64,000 nt of DNA from Ruminococcus sp. (GTDB lineage Bacteria; Bacillota; Clostridia; Oscillospirales; Acutalibacteraceae), in contig JAFRDE010000036.1 of NCBI GenBank assembly GCA_017403985.1, positions 1-64,000 of the forward strand. Direction: 5' to 3'. A model generated the notes under the pieces. It did no database searches and had not been told where the DNA came from. It saw only the letters and a program-made list of their open reading frames with translations. The position numbers were made by a program, and so were the translations under genes. How positions within the stretch are numbered: position 1 is the stretch's first letter; the number at the start of each line of letters is the position of its first letter. Below are positions 8,868-19,001 of the stretch, piece by piece.

Positions 8868-8894
8868 ACAGCGCCGCCCTTGCGGACGGCGCTC
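8868..8894 (-). terminator. Hairpin after XRE regulator
   Basis: AGCGCCGTCC-GCAA-GGGCGGCGCT stem on the minus strand, downstream of the regulator stop. The T tract is weak (GTTACTTTG), so termination strength is uncertain. Confidence 0.45.
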
Positions 8895-8901
8895 AAAACA
8901 C

Positions 8902-9309
8902 TTATTTTTTATGAAAGATGTTGCCTAACGAGATCTTAGCCAAAGCGATGCCGCCCCTTGCGGTATCGCCCATCACCATCAGGCGGTCGCCTTCATGGAT
9001 ATTGAAAACTTCAAGGGCGTATTCGGGGATCGTGATCCGACCGCCTTCCGTGACCTTGACCATACCGAAGATGTACTTGCCGTCGGTCGTTTTCTCGTTC
9101 ATATCGATTCCCTCAAGAGACAGTGAAACGAGCGTATCGATAGAGATATCATAATACTCCGCGATCTCGCGGCATTTCATAAGATCGGGAACGCTCTCGC
9201 CGCTTTCCCACTTGGCGACGGACTGTCGCGAGACGCCGAAGCGTTCGGCGAATTCCTCCTGACTGAGGTTCTCCTGCTTTCTGAGAAAGCGTATATTGGA
9301 AGCTATCAC
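8902..9309 (-). CDS. XRE-family regulator with C-terminal AbrB-like domain
   Basis: A DNA-binding regulator of 135 residues. The N-terminal helix-turn-helix (about 1-62) has the classic LSQEEFAERFGVSRQSVAKWE. After a linker, residues about 85-130 (ITIPEYALEVFNIHEGDRLM) resemble the AbrB/SpoVT swapped-hairpin fold. I place the start at GTG 9309: AAGGGTGAG lies five bases upstream, and the promoter TTGCAA-17-TAAACT (9333-9361) puts the RNA start near 9326, downstream of the in-frame ATG at 9330. It sits between the ABC exporter and a membrane protein; regulation of either is possible but not shown. Confidence 0.75.
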   Translation of the reverse strand: MIASNIRFLRKQENLSQEEFAERFGVSRQSVAKWESGESVPDLMKCREIAEYYDISIDTLVSLSLEGIDMNEKTTDGKYIFGMVKVTEGGRITIPEYALEVFNIHEGDRLMVMGDTARGGIALAKISLGNIFHKK

Positions 9310-9332
9310 GGCACTCACCCTTTCACACATCC

Positions 9333-9361
9333 AGTTTAGCATAAATCCCGGGTGTTTGCAA
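9333..9361 (-). promoter_or_regulatory. Sigma-A promoter of XRE regulator
   Basis: Minus strand TTGCAA, 17 bases, TAAACT. Its position decides the downstream GTG start at 9309. Confidence 0.6.
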
Positions 9362-9395
9362 GTAGGGAGAGTACACACAATTGTTCAATATCTCG

Positions 9396-9917
9396 TTACA
9401 CCTGATTGACAGGACCATAGTAAATAATATTCTTATTGAAGCCGATGATCGGAAGCATCACATAAGGAATAAACAGCAGACCCCACGCCCACGCGTCTTT
9501 AAGTCCGAAGGCATGCGCCATCTTTTTATAGAGCCGGAACATGATCACGATCGTTAGGATCGCCAACACTACTGATGAAATCTCGAACGACACGCCAAGT
9601 GCGATCAGAATAATGTTGACGGCTTCGGAAGCAGCGTTCATGGCGCCGATTATCATCAGAACACTTCCTAAAATAGAAACGCCAAAACTGATACAAAGAT
9701 AAATAATCACACGCCAGAACATCTTTTTATCCCAGAGCTTTTCGAACAGCACATAAGAGCTGTAAAACGGAATAATACCCTTCCAGCCGGGAAGTCCCAT
9801 CTTACGGTATGTGAACCAGAGTCCGACGAGTTCCAGAATGATCGCAGCATTATAGAATAAGAATGCGATCAGATAATACAATATGATCCAGATCGATGCA
9901 AAAGGTGAATAATACAT
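9396..9917 (-). CDS. DUF5684-like integral membrane protein
   Basis: A 173-residue membrane protein with four to five hydrophobic segments (about 8-35, 68-92, 100-128, 140-160). The pattern GWKGIIPFYSSYVLFEKLW after the first segment and the C-terminal FGLKDAWAWGLLFIPYVMLPIIGF are features of the DUF5684 group, whose function is unknown. AAGGAG precedes ATG 9917. It follows uvrA closely (20 bases), so it may be cotranscribed, but no functional link to repair is evident. Confidence 0.7.
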   Translation of the reverse strand: MYYSPFASIWIILYYLIAFLFYNAAIILELVGLWFTYRKMGLPGWKGIIPFYSSYVLFEKLWDKKMFWRVIIYLCISFGVSILGSVLMIIGAMNAASEAVNIILIALGVSFEISSVVLAILTIVIMFRLYKKMAHAFGLKDAWAWGLLFIPYVMLPIIGFNKNIIYYGPVNQV

Positions 9918-9937
9918 AGTTTACTCCTTTCAATAAA

Positions 9938-12760
9938 TTACATATTCAATAACGGTTTCAGATATTGACCGGTAAATGAATCGTCACAAGCAGCGACCTC
10001 CTCGGGCGTGCCCTCGGCGACTACGGTGCCGCCCATATCGCCGCCTTCGGGTCCGAGGTCGATGATGTGATCGGCGGTCTTAATCAGCTCGAGGTTATGC
10101 TCGATGACGATGACCGTGTTGCCGGAATCGACCAGCTTATGGAGCACCTCGACCAGACGGTGAACGTCGGCGATATGCAGACCGGTGGTCGGCTCGTCGA
10201 GGATATAGACCGTCTTGCCGGTCGGTCGCTTGGAGAGCTCCGTAGAGAGCTTCACGCGCTGCGCCTCGCCGCCGGACAAGGTGGTAGCGGGCTGACCGAT
10301 CTTGATATAGCCTAAGCCGACGTCGTAGATCGTCTGCAGGCGGCGCTGGATCTTCGGGATATTCTGGAAGAACTCCAGACCCTCTTCTACGGTCATCTCC
10401 AATACGTCGTGGATCGACTTGCCTTTATACTTGACCTCCAAGGTCTCGCGGTTGTAGCGCTTGCCTTTGCACACCTCGCACGGAACGTAGATATCGGGAA
10501 GAAAGTGCATCTCGATCTTGATGATGCCGTCACCCTGACAGGCTTCGCACCGACCTCCCTTGACGTTGAAGGAGTAGCGCGAGGCGGTGTAGCCGCGCAT
10601 CTTGCTGTCGGTGGTGGTCGCGTACAGATTGCGGATATCGGTGAAGACGCCGGTATAGGTCGCGGGGTTGGAGCGCGGCGTCTTGCCGATCGGGCTCTGA
10701 TCGATATTGATGACCTTGTCGAGCGCGTCGACGCCTTCTATGGATTTGAACTTGCCGGGCGTCGTCTTGGCACGGTTGAGCTCGCGCGCTAAATGTTTAT
10801 ATAAGATTTCATTGATCAGGGAGCTTTTGCCCGAGCCGGACACGCCGGTCACGCAGACAAATTTCCCTAAAGGAATTTTAACATCGATGTTTTTCAGGTT
10901 GTTTTGTCGGGCTCCCTTAACGGTCAGGAACTTGCCGTTCCCCTCTCTCCTCTTTTCCGGGAGGGGGATCGAACGCTTGCCGCTGAGGTACTGACCGGTC
11001 ATCGACGCTTCACAGGCTTCGATATCCTTGATGGAGCCGGTCGCGACGACCTCGCCGCCGTGTACGCCCGCGCCGGGACCGATATCGACGATGTAGTCGG
11101 CGGCGCGCATGGTGTCCTCGTCATGCTCGACGACGATGACGGTGTTGCCGATGTCGCGGAGCTTTTTCAGCGTACCGAGGAGCATATCGTTGTCGCGCTG
11201 GTGCAGACCGATCGACGGCTCGTCGAGGATATACAGCACGCCCATCAGGGCGGAACCGATCTGGGTAGCCAGACGGATGCGCTGACTCTCACCGCCCGAA
11301 AGGGTCGCCGAAGCGCGTGACAGGGTCAGATAGCCCAAGCCGACGGCTTTGAGGAAATTCAGGCGGGATCTGATCTCGTTGAGTATCTCCCCGGCGATCA
11401 TTCGGTCGCGGTCGCTGATATCAAGCGTGTCGATGAATTCGAGAATTTTGACAACGGACTGATCACAGAGATCGGCGATGTTCATGCCGCCGACGCTCAC
11501 CGCGAGCGAGATCGGTGAAAGGCGTTTGCCGTGACACTCGTCGCAGGGGATCTCAGTCATGTAGCTCTGGATCTCTTCCTTGATCCACTGGGAGTTGCTG
11601 TCGCGGAAACGGCGCTCAAGGTTCGGGATGATGCCCTCGAACTCGCGGTACATCTCGCTCTTGTTGAACGGCGTATGGCGGATCAGGTGGAGCTTCTCCC
11701 CTTTGGTGCCGTACAGGATCGCGTCGACCGCCTCCGGCGGCAGATCCTTGATCGGCGTAAAATAGTCGAATCCGTATTTTTCGGATAAACCGTCCATATA
11801 CATCTGCGCGATGGTGTTGCCGTCCATCGCCCAGCCGGAGCCCTTGATCGCACCCTGCGAGATCGTCTTTTCGGGATCGGGGATGATCAGCGCGGGATCG
11901 ACGCGCAGGAACACACCCAAGCCGGTGCATTTCGGACAGGCGCCGAAGGGATTGTTGAAGGAGAACATCCTCGGGGCGAGTTCGTTGATGCTGACGCCGT
12001 GCTCGGGACAGGCGTAATTCTGTGAATACAGGATGTCCTCGCCGTCGACGACGCTGATCAGCACCAGACCGTCAGCTAATTTGGAGGCGGTCTCCAAGCT
12101 GTCGGTCAGGCGAGAGCGGATGCTCTCTTTGATCACCAGACGGTCGACAACGATCTCCACGCTGTGCTTTTTATTCTTTTCGAGAACAATATCCTCGCTG
12201 AGATCATAGAGGATACCGTCGGCGCGCACGCGGGCAAATCCGGATTTTCGCGCGGATTCAAAGACGCCCTTATGCTCGCCCTTTTTGCCGCGGATCATCG
12301 GCGCGAGTACCTGTATCTTGGTACCATCGGGCAAATCCATAACGCTGTCGGTGATCTGATCGATGGTCTGCTGGCTGATCTCACGCCCGCACTTGGGACA
12401 ATGCGGCACACCGATGCGCGCGTACAGCAGACGGAAGTAGTCGTAGATCTCGGTGACCGTGCCGACAGTGGAACGCGGGTTCTTGGAGGTCGTCTTCTGG
12501 TCGATGGAGATCGCAGGCGACAGACCTTCGATCGAGTCAACCTCGGGCTTCTTCATCTGACCGAGGAACATGCGCGCGTAGGAACTCAGGCTCTCGACAT
12601 AGCGGCGCTGACCTTCGGCGTAGATGGTGTCGAAGGCAAGGGAGCTTTTGCCCGAGCCGGAGAGCCCTGTCAGGACGACCAGCTTGTCGCGCGGGATCTC
12701 AAGGTCGATGTTTTTCAGATTATGCTTTTTCGCGCCTTTGATGATGATTTTTTCAAGCAT
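9938..12760 (-). CDS. uvrA: UvrABC excinuclease subunit A
   Basis: Damage-recognition ATPase of nucleotide excision repair; acts as a dimer with UvrB in the cytoplasm. At 940 residues it has full length. Two ABC modules are visible: Walker [13 protein letters not shown] (about 31-42) with signature [12 protein letters not shown], and [10 protein letters not shown] (about 636-645) with signature [12 protein letters not shown]. Zinc-finger cysteines occur at CPEHG...CPKC (about 250-280) and CEACQGDG...CEVCKG (about 736-763). AAAGAAG precedes ATG 12760. UvrB and UvrC are not in the window. No truncation. Confidence 0.97.
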   Translation of the reverse strand: MLEKIIIKGAKKHNLKNIDLEIPRDKLVVLTGLSGSGKSSLAFDTIYAEGQRRYVESLSSYARMFLGQMKKPEVDSIEGLSPAISIDQKTTSKNPRSTVGTVTEIYDYFRLLYARIGVPHCPKCGREISQQTIDQITDSVMDLPDGTKIQVLAPMIRGKKGEHKGVFESARKSGFARVRADGILYDLSEDIVLEKNKKHSVEIVVDRLVIKESIRSRLTDSLETASKLADGLVLISVVDGEDILYSQNYACPEHGVSINELAPRMFSFNNPFGACPKCTGLGVFLRVDPALIIPDPEKTISQGAIKGSGWAMDGNTIAQMYMDGLSEKYGFDYFTPIKDLPPEAVDAILYGTKGEKLHLIRHTPFNKSEMYREFEGIIPNLERRFRDSNSQWIKEEIQSYMTEIPCDECHGKRLSPISLAVSVGGMNIADLCDQSVVKILEFIDTLDISDRDRMIAGEILNEIRSRLNFLKAVGLGYLTLSRASATLSGGESQRIRLATQIGSALMGVLYILDEPSIGLHQRDNDMLLGTLKKLRDIGNTVIVVEHDEDTMRAADYIVDIGPGAGVHGGEVVATGSIKDIEACEASMTGQYLSGKRSIPLPEKRREGNGKFLTVKGARQNNLKNIDVKIPLGKFVCVTGVSGSGKSSLINEILYKHLARELNRAKTTPGKFKSIEGVDALDKVINIDQSPIGKTPRSNPATYTGVFTDIRNLYATTTDSKMRGYTASRYSFNVKGGRCEACQGDGIIKIEMHFLPDIYVPCEVCKGKRYNRETLEVKYKGKSIHDVLEMTVEEGLEFFQNIPKIQRRLQTIYDVGLGYIKIGQPATTLSGGEAQRVKLSTELSKRPTGKTVYILDEPTTGLHIADVHRLVEVLHKLVDSGNTVIVIEHNLELIKTADHIIDLGPEGGDMGGTVVAEGTPEEVAACDDSFTGQYLKPLLNM

Positions 12761-12782
12761 AGTTTCACTTCTTTAATAGGCT

Positions 12783-12890
12783 GTAGGGACGACCATTGGT
12801 CGTCCGCGTAACAGAAACATTTCTCCCCTATCTATCGTTTTCGATAGTAAAAACGCCCGTCATTCTCGGACGAGCGATGCTCGTCCCTAC
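12783..12890. repeat. Inverted pair of REP-like palindromes
   Basis: GTAGGGACGACCATTGG then TCGTCCGC (12783-12807) and CGGACGAGCGATGC then TCGTCCCTAC (12867-12890) face each other. The same two palindromes, same orientation, occur inside the RAYT transposase gene (30944-30968 and 31111-31134). Confidence 0.8.
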
Positions 12891-12970
12891 GAAAGCGTAT
12901 CATATTCCACCCAACATTTACATTATCATCATATTGTAAATGCGAGCATCATTATAACAATTGATATGGG

Positions 12971-13006
12971 GATTGCCACGGCACATTACTGTGCCGTGGC
13001 AATATC
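12971..13006 (-). terminator. Terminator/hairpin after ftsH
   Basis: GATTGCCACGGCACA-TTAC-TGTGCCGTGGCAATATC: a 15-bp stem. It contains GATTGCCACGG, also found in the 155-bp repeat family, so it may be a shortened repeat serving as terminator. Confidence 0.6.
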
Positions 13007-13018
13007 ATAGTGCAGTCT

Positions 13019-14953
13019 TTATTCTTCTGTATTATCAGGTGTATTTTCGGCTGTATCCTCGGGGAGCTCCTCCGCCTCATCGACCTCAACCGGCTCGACA
13101 TAGGTGCCCGCCATGACTTCTTCAAAGACTTCGCCGGACATCTTCTCGTGCTTGATCAGATAAGCCGCGGTCTCATGCAGCTTGGACATATGCGCGTTGA
13201 GGATATCCTCCGTCTTCTTGTAAGCGTCGGTGATGATGCGGTGGACTTCTTCGTCGATCTTGCCCGCGGTCTCTTCGGAGTAGTTCTTGGTGTGACCCAT
13301 ATCTCTGCCGATAAAGATCTCGCCGTCGCCGGAGGTGTAGTTGATCGGGCCGAGAGCGTCGGACATACCGTATTTGACCACCATGTTGGTCGCGGTCTTG
13401 GTCGCCTTTTCGATATCGTTGGACGCACCGGTGGAGATATCGCCCAGTACCAGCGCTTCGGCTACACGACCGCCGAGGTCGACGATGATCTCTTCCTCCA
13501 TCTCGCGCTTGGAGCGATAGCTGCGGTCCTCGGTGGGCAGCGGCATGGTGTAGCCGCCCGCCATACCGCGCGGGATAATGGAGATCTGGTGGACGGGATC
13601 CTGTGTCTCGCAGGCGTAGAAGCAGATCGCATGACCGGCTTCATGATAAGCGGTCAGCTTCTTCTCGCGCTCGTTCATGACCTTGCTCTTCTTCTCGGAG
13701 CCGACAACAACTTTGATCGCGGCTTCTTCGATCTCGGTCTGCGTGATCGCTTTTTTATTCTTGCGCGCCGCTAAGAGCGCAGCCTCGTTCAGCAGGTTTG
13801 CCAGATCGGCGCCGGTAAAGCCGGCGGTCTGCTTCGCGACGTTGCGGAGGCTGACGTCGGGCGACAGGGGCTTCTCGCGGGAATGGACGCGGAGGATCGC
13901 CTCACGTCCGTTGATATCGGGATAACCGACCATGACCTGACGGTCGAATCGACCCGGACGCAGGAGCGCGGGATCGAGGATGTCGGGACGGTTGGTCGCC
14001 GCGATCATGATAACGCCTTCGTTCGCGCCGAAGCCGTCCATCTCGACCAGCAGCTGGTTCAAGGTCTGTTCGCGCTCGTCGTGACCGCCGCCGAGTCCTG
14101 CGCCTCTCTGGCGTCCGACAGCGTCGATCTCATCGATGAACACGATACAGGGGGAATTCTTCTTTGCGGTATCGAACAGGTCACGTACACGCGAAGCGCC
14201 GACGCCGACGAACATCTCGACGAAATCGGAACCGGAGATCGAGAAGAACGGTACGCCCGCTTCACCCGCTACCGCTTTGGCGAGCAGGGTCTTACCGGTT
14301 CCGGGAGGTCCGACGAGCAGTACGCCCTTGGGGATACGCGCGCCGAGCTTATTGTATTTTTCGGGGCTCTTGAGGAATTCTACAATCTCTTCGAGCTCTT
14401 CCTTTTCTTCATCCGCGCCCGCGACGTCATTGAAGGTTGTCTTCTTCTTTTCGTCGGTCTGGTTCTTGAACTTGGCTTTGCCGAAATTCATCTCTCTGCC
14501 GCCGATACCGCCGCTCATGCGGCGCATGACGAAGAACCAGAACAGCACCAGCGCGATAACGAGTATCGCGGTGGGAATGAGCTCCAGCCAGAAGGAGTTG
14601 TCGCTCACAGGCGTGAGATCGTACTTCATGGGCGCGTCGGGATGCGCTTCGTCGTACTTATCAATATCTTCCTCAACGTCCGCCCAGAAGGTACGCCAGT
14701 CCATGATCTTATGGTTGATGACCTTGCCGTTGTCGAGCTTCATCTGGATCTTGGTGGAAGAACCGCTGCTCTCCACCTTGAACTCGGTGACCTCCATATT
14801 ATGGAAGTAACTGACGACCTCGGAATAAGAGGTAGTATCCTTCGGGGACTGAGAGAGGACAATCGACATAATGAGTATCACGACGATGGGGATACCCAGA
14901 TAGATGAGCAGGCTCCTCACCTTTGAGGAATTGGAATTCTTTTTATCGTTCAA
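13019..14953 (-). CDS. ftsH: ATP-dependent zinc metalloprotease FtsH
   Basis: Membrane-anchored AAA+ protease that degrades misfolded and regulatory membrane proteins. Two membrane segments (about 13-34 and 122-143) flank an extracytoplasmic domain. Walker A GPPGTGKT is at 215-222, Walker B IVFIDEID near 271-278, the second region of homology near 320-337, and the zinc site HEAGH at 437-441. 644 residues, intact. The start is TTG 14953, with AAGGAG nine bases upstream. It follows hpt and tilS in the conserved tilS-hpt-ftsH order; a repeat element (14971-15085) lies in the gap. Confidence 0.96.
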   Translation of the reverse strand: MNDKKNSNSSKVRSLLIYLGIPIVVILIMSIVLSQSPKDTTSYSEVVSYFHNMEVTEFKVESSGSSTKIQMKLDNGKVINHKIMDWRTFWADVEEDIDKYDEAHPDAPMKYDLTPVSDNSFWLELIPTAILVIALVLFWFFVMRRMSGGIGGREMNFGKAKFKNQTDEKKKTTFNDVAGADEEKEELEEIVEFLKSPEKYNKLGARIPKGVLLVGPPGTGKTLLAKAVAGEAGVPFFSISGSDFVEMFVGVGASRVRDLFDTAKKNSPCIVFIDEIDAVGRQRGAGLGGGHDEREQTLNQLLVEMDGFGANEGVIMIAATNRPDILDPALLRPGRFDRQVMVGYPDINGREAILRVHSREKPLSPDVSLRNVAKQTAGFTGADLANLLNEAALLAARKNKKAITQTEIEEAAIKVVVGSEKKSKVMNEREKKLTAYHEAGHAICFYACETQDPVHQISIIPRGMAGGYTMPLPTEDRSYRSKREMEEEIIVDLGGRVAEALVLGDISTGASNDIEKATKTATNMVVKYGMSDALGPINYTSGDGEIFIGRDMGHTKNYSEETAGKIDEEVHRIITDAYKKTEDILNAHMSKLHETAAYLIKHEKMSGEVFEEVMAGTYVEPVEVDEAEELPEDTAENTPDNTEE

Positions 14954-14970
14954 TGGTTTTCACTCCTTAT

Positions 14971-15085
14971 CAGCCTCCCTTTCCTAAGGGAGGTGCCGCG
15001 AAACGACGGAGGGTTGCCGTGATTCAATCCGACATTTCAACCCTCAGTCACCTACGGTGACAGCTCCCTTAGAAAAGGGAGCCTG
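14971..15085. repeat. GGCTCCCTTTTCTAAGGGAG repeat element
   Basis: Terminal inverted repeats: CTCCCTTTCCTAAGGGAGG (left) and CTCCCTTAGAAAAGGGAGCC (right), with inner inverted segments CGGAGGGTTG/CAACCCTC. It occupies the whole hpt-ftsH gap. A relative lies in frame inside the DUF927 gene at 51279-51389. Confidence 0.75.
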
Positions 15086-15089
15086 TTTA

Positions 15090-15629
15090 TTATTCATATA
15101 TCTCAGGCTTGAGTACGCCGATATAAGGCAGGTTACGGTAATACTCGCCGTAATCCAGACCGTAGCCGACCACGAACTCATCGGGCACGTCAAAGCCGAT
15201 ATAGTCTACGTCGATCTCGACCTCGCGGCGGGAAGGCTTATTGAGCAGGGTGCAGATGCGCACGCTCTTGGCGTTCTTCGCCGAAAAATACTTTTTGATA
15301 AAGTTCAGCGTATTGCCGCTGTCGATGATATCTTCTACGATGATAACGTTTTTATCATCTATAGGTTCTGATAAATCCTTGATGATATTCACTCTGCCGG
15401 TGCTCTTGGTGCCTTTTCCGTAACTGGAAACGCACATAAAATCGATGGTGCACATCATATCGATGTTTTTCAGCAGATCCGCCATAAACTGGACGCTGCC
15501 CTTGAGCAATCCGACAAAGACGATATCCTCTTCGCCCTCATAGTCGCTCTGGATCTGAGCGGCAAGGCGCTGAGCGGCTTCGCGGATCTCGTCGTTAGTG
15601 ATCAGAATCTTTTCTAAATCCTTATGCAT
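15090..15629 (-). CDS. hpt: Hypoxanthine-guanine phosphoribosyltransferase
   Basis: Purine salvage: transfers phosphoribose from PRPP to hypoxanthine or guanine. 179 residues. The PRPP-binding loop VIIVEDIIDSGNTL is near 98-111 and the flexible-loop SSYGKGTKSTG near 70-80. ATG 15629 is used, five bases past the tilS stop and preceded by GGGGTAG; the open frame extends upstream into tilS without a ribosome site. Conserved neighbour of tilS and ftsH. Confidence 0.95.
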   Translation of the reverse strand: MHKDLEKILITNDEIREAAQRLAAQIQSDYEGEEDIVFVGLLKGSVQFMADLLKNIDMMCTIDFMCVSSYGKGTKSTGRVNIIKDLSEPIDDKNVIIVEDIIDSGNTLNFIKKYFSAKNAKSVRICTLLNKPSRREVEIDVDYIGFDVPDEFVVGYGLDYGEYYRNLPYIGVLKPEIYE

Positions 15630-15634
15630 GATTT

Positions 15635-17014
15635 CTACCCCCCGATAATGATATATACTTCCCCGCAGCGGGTCAAATCCGGTTTCGCCTGCGAGGACGT
15701 TCCGACGCCTTCTATCCAAAGGACGGTCGGACCGTCGGCGATCAGCGGAACGGTATCGCGCAGCTCGCGCGGGATCTTCATTTCATTCATCAGCTTTTTG
15801 ACTGATTTCGTCACGCCGCGGCGGGCGTCGGTAAAGGTATCGCCTGCCCTGCGACTGCGATAATATGTATCAGATGTGATTATATCACACGGAATACAGT
15901 GATGTAATAATAAATTGTGAACATTTTCGGCGTCGGAGCCGAACATTTCTAAGTCAGATTCCGATAAATCAAGTTTACCGTTATTAATCCTGATTCTCAT
16001 GCCGCCGGTACGGATAAATTCCTCAAACGGGATACAAAAGCCGCCGGATGAATCCGTGCTGTCGCCGATCACACGCAGGGTTCCCTGCGCGCAGCTGGCG
16101 GTAAAGCCCTGTCCGAGTTCGACCGTGCCCCCTTCGCGCATCGCTTCTATTATAAGCGCAATATGCCGAAAGTCAACAGGAGCGCCGGCTTTTTCCAGAA
16201 TGTTTTTCACCGCGTATTTCAGTACGATCGGTTCAAGACACAGCAGCTCGCTGCAGGAATAGCCATAATTAGTTTCAGCTCTTTTTAATTCTTGTTGAGA
16301 AATATTATTGAAGTAATCGTCCGCATCGCGCATGAGATCGGCTGACCTGCCGATCGTTTCGCTCACGTTCGGATTCAGCTCGCGCAGGACGGGCGTCACC
16401 TGATGGCGAAGCTTGTTGCGCGTATAGTCATCGGAAAGATTGGTGGAATCAACAACATATTCCAGACCGTTTTCGGTGCAGTACGCTTCGATATCGTCGC
16501 GGGTACAGCACAACAGCGGACGGATGATGTTGTCCCTTTGCGCGGGGATACCGCACAGGCCGCCGATACCCGTACCGCGCGTCAGGTTCCACAGTACCGT
16601 CTCGACATTATCGTCACCGTGGTGAGCGGTCGCGATCTTCGCGCCGCCCGATTCTTTCGCGACTCTGTTGAAAAACTCATAACGCAGGCGTCTGCCGCAC
16701 AGCTCGAGGCTTTCGCCGGTTTCGGCGGCAATAGCGGGAACGTCGGCTTTCTCACTAAACAGCCTGATCCCCCACCGCTCGCACAGTTCCCTGACAAAAG
16801 CTTCATCGCGGTCGGCTTCCGCACCGCGGATACCGTGATTCATGTGAGCGGCGTATATTGTAAAACTGTATTTTTCTTTAAGAGAAATAAGCACATGAAG
16901 CAGCTCAACCGAATCCGCGCCGCCCGATAAGGCGACGATCACCTTATCACCGTTCTGCAGCAGCGATCGCTCCTCAATAAAGCGGCTGATGTTTCGCTGT
17001 AAATCATTACTCAT
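15635..17014 (-). CDS. tilS: tRNA(Ile)-lysidine synthetase
   Basis: Modifies C34 of tRNA-Ile(CAU) to lysidine, changing AUG reading to AUA. 459 residues. The PP-loop motif VALSGGADS (about 28-36) and the HHGDDNVETVLWNL segment (about 128-141) are diagnostic; the C-terminal TilS substrate-binding domain ends with YYRSRRAGDTFTDARRGVTK. ATG 17014 overlaps the dnaB stop by eight bases, suggesting coupling; upstream frame is dnaB shadow. Intact and essential in most bacteria. Confidence 0.93.
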   Translation of the reverse strand: MSNDLQRNISRFIEERSLLQNGDKVIVALSGGADSVELLHVLISLKEKYSFTIYAAHMNHGIRGAEADRDEAFVRELCERWGIRLFSEKADVPAIAAETGESLELCGRRLRYEFFNRVAKESGGAKIATAHHGDDNVETVLWNLTRGTGIGGLCGIPAQRDNIIRPLLCCTRDDIEAYCTENGLEYVVDSTNLSDDYTRNKLRHQVTPVLRELNPNVSETIGRSADLMRDADDYFNNISQQELKRAETNYGYSCSELLCLEPIVLKYAVKNILEKAGAPVDFRHIALIIEAMREGGTVELGQGFTASCAQGTLRVIGDSTDSSGGFCIPFEEFIRTGGMRIRINNGKLDLSESDLEMFGSDAENVHNLLLHHCIPCDIITSDTYYRSRRAGDTFTDARRGVTKSVKKLMNEMKIPRELRDTVPLIADGPTVLWIEGVGTSSQAKPDLTRCGEVYIIIGG

Positions 17015-18374
17015 GGCTGCGTTCTTGTCCGGTGAAGCGCATGAACTCGCCCTGCCAGTGCAGCTTGACGATCGTGGTCTCACCGTGACGGTTCTTGGCG
17101 ACGATGCACTCGCCGCTGTTCTGATCGACTGCCGCCTGCGCCGTTTCGGCGCCCTTCTCGCGGTCGTAGTAGCCTTCGCGGTAGAGGAAAAGCACGATAT
17201 CGGCGTCCTGCTCGATCGAACCGGAATCACGCAGATCGCTCAGCTGAGGACGGTGATCCTGACGCTGCTCGGACGCACGGCTGAGCTGGCTCAGACAGAT
17301 CACGGGAACGTTGATCTCTTTCGCGAGGATCTTCAGATTACGGGTCAGCTCAGAGATTTCCTGCACACGGTTGCCGTCGCGGCGGCCGGTGGACATCAGC
17401 TGCAGGTAGTCGATCACGACGAGGTCGATCTTCTTGAGTCTTCTGAGCTTTGACTTCATCTCAGGCACGGTGATACCCGGCGTATCGTCCAGGTACATAG
17501 GAGCGTTCTTCAGGATATCGCCCGCGCCGATCAGGCGCTCCCACTCATCCGGAGACAGACGGCCGGTACGCAGCTTGGTACCGCCAACCAGTGCCTCGGA
17601 CGAGAGCAAACGGGAAGCCAGCTGTTCCTTGGTCATTTCCAGTGAGAAGAAGGCGACCGTTTTCTTACCGATGACGCTGACGTTGCGCGCGATATTCAGC
17701 GCGAACGAGGTCTTACCCATACCGGGACGCGCAGCGAGCAGGATCAGGTCGGAACGGTTCAGCCCCGTGATGACTCTGTCAAGGTCGCCGATACCGGTAG
17801 CGATCGGCTTGACGCTGTCGTCGTTGCGGTTGAGCATGTCCAGACGGTCAAAGGTCTGGAAGAGTACCTCGTCGATGCGCTGCAGTCCCTGGATATCCTT
17901 GCCGCGTCGGATGTCGAAGATCTTCTGCTCCGCGGAGTCGATCAACATCTGGGGCTCCATCTCGCCCTCGGTGCTGTCCTCGATGATATCGCGCGCGGCG
18001 TTCATCAGGGCGCGGACGTCGTACTTATCACGGACGATGCGCGCGTAGTTCTCGACGTTGGCGATTGACGGACAGCTCTGGGCAAGCTGATACAGGTAGG
18101 TTTTTCCGGAAGCCTCGTCAAAATCCCGCTCGCTCTTCAGCGCCTCGAGCACGGTGATCTGATCCACCGGCTGTCCCGAGGTGAACATCGAGAGCATCAC
18201 GGCATAGATCGTGCGGTGATTGGCGAGGTAAAAGTATTCGGAGGACGGAAGGATCTGAGCTACGTCGGCGATCACATCCGGCTCCATTAATATAGCGCCG
18301 AGTACCGCCTGTTCCGCATCATGCGAATACGGCATCCTCAGCCCGTTGATATTGGTGTTGTTATTATCAGGCAT
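17007..18374 (-). CDS. dnaB: Replicative DNA helicase DnaB
   Basis: Hexameric fork helicase, 455 residues. N-terminal DnaG-interaction domain about 10-115 (PYSHDAEQAVLGAILM), linker, then RecA-type motor with Walker A ARPGMGKTSFA (about 211-221) and DnaB motifs VVIDYLQLM and DHRPQLSDLRDSGSIEQDAD. ATG 18374 is preceded by AAGGAAAA; the longer frame to 18425 runs into a repeat element. rplI-dnaB adjacency is typical of Firmicutes. Note that residues 415-430 carry the YREGYYDRE segment normal for the family. Confidence 0.96.
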   Translation of the reverse strand: MPDNNNTNINGLRMPYSHDAEQAVLGAILMEPDVIADVAQILPSSEYFYLANHRTIYAVMLSMFTSGQPVDQITVLEALKSERDFDEASGKTYLYQLAQSCPSIANVENYARIVRDKYDVRALMNAARDIIEDSTEGEMEPQMLIDSAEQKIFDIRRGKDIQGLQRIDEVLFQTFDRLDMLNRNDDSVKPIATGIGDLDRVITGLNRSDLILLAARPGMGKTSFALNIARNVSVIGKKTVAFFSLEMTKEQLASRLLSSEALVGGTKLRTGRLSPDEWERLIGAGDILKNAPMYLDDTPGITVPEMKSKLRRLKKIDLVVIDYLQLMSTGRRDGNRVQEISELTRNLKILAKEINVPVICLSQLSRASEQRQDHRPQLSDLRDSGSIEQDADIVLFLYREGYYDREKGAETAQAAVDQNSGECIVAKNRHGETTIVKLHWQGEFMRFTGQERSHE

Positions 18375-18389
18375 AATATTTTCCTTGGT

Positions 18390-18468
18390 GAAGGGTGAAG
18401 GGTTGCGGGAGGACTCCGTCCTCACCTGATTCGTATACTCCTCACTCCTAACTCCTCACTCCTAACTG
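18390..18468. repeat. Repeat element between rplI and dnaB
   Basis: A GC palindrome GGGAGGACTCCGTCCTC (18407-18423) followed by tandem CTCCTCACTCCTAA units (18437-18468). The tandem arm is the same sequence as an arm of the 40193-40358 element. Confidence 0.6.
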
Positions 18469-18471
18469 AAT

Positions 18472-18918
18472 TTATGCTTTCTCTACGGATACGGTGCAGT
18501 GGGCGGTGATGCCGGAATAGAGCTTGATCTCTACCTCGTAATCACCGAGGGTCTTGATGTCGTCTTTCAGGGTGACCTTACGCTTGTCGACGTCGACATG
18601 CTTGCGGTTCTTCACCTCGGCGGCGATATCCTTGGCGGTGATGCTGCCGAAGAGCTTGCCGTTATCCCCTGCCTTCGCCTTGATGACGAACTTGGAGCCT
18701 TCCAGCTCCTCCTTCGCCTTATTAGCGGCGGCGATCGCGGTATCGATCTTATACTGCTTGCTCTGTTCCGCGTTCTTGAACTCGTTCATTGCCTGCGCGT
18801 TCGCTTCTTTCGCGAGCCCGCGCGGGAAAAGAAAATTACGTGCATAACCGTCGGACGCGTTGACCAGCTCGCCTTTTTTGCCGAGGGATTTGACGTCCTG
18901 CAACAGGATCACTTTCAT
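18472..18918 (-). CDS. rplI: 50S ribosomal protein L9
   Basis: Structural protein of the large ribosomal subunit, 148 residues. The N-terminal domain starts [19 protein letters not shown] and contains [13 protein letters not shown]; a central helix (about 45-75) and the C-terminal rRNA-binding domain ([11 protein letters not shown]) follow. ATG 18918 has AGGAGGA upstream. Sits between gdpP and dnaB. Confidence 0.97.
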   Translation of the reverse strand: MKVILLQDVKSLGKKGELVNASDGYARNFLFPRGLAKEANAQAMNEFKNAEQSKQYKIDTAIAAANKAKEELEGSKFVIKAKAGDNGKLFGSITAKDIAAEVKNRKHVDVDKRKVTLKDDIKTLGDYEVEIKLYSGITAHCTVSVEKA

Positions 18919-19001
18919 TTCATATTCCTCCAATCATATAATACATCGTTTGAGATCGCCAAAAATCTGCGAAATCTTTTGTGATGAAAATTTGCTTACG
19001 T

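Noticed and set aside
15629..15719. Longer N-terminus for hpt
   Set aside because: The upstream codons lie inside tilS, have no ribosome site and do not resemble the family; the ATG at 15629 gives normal length.
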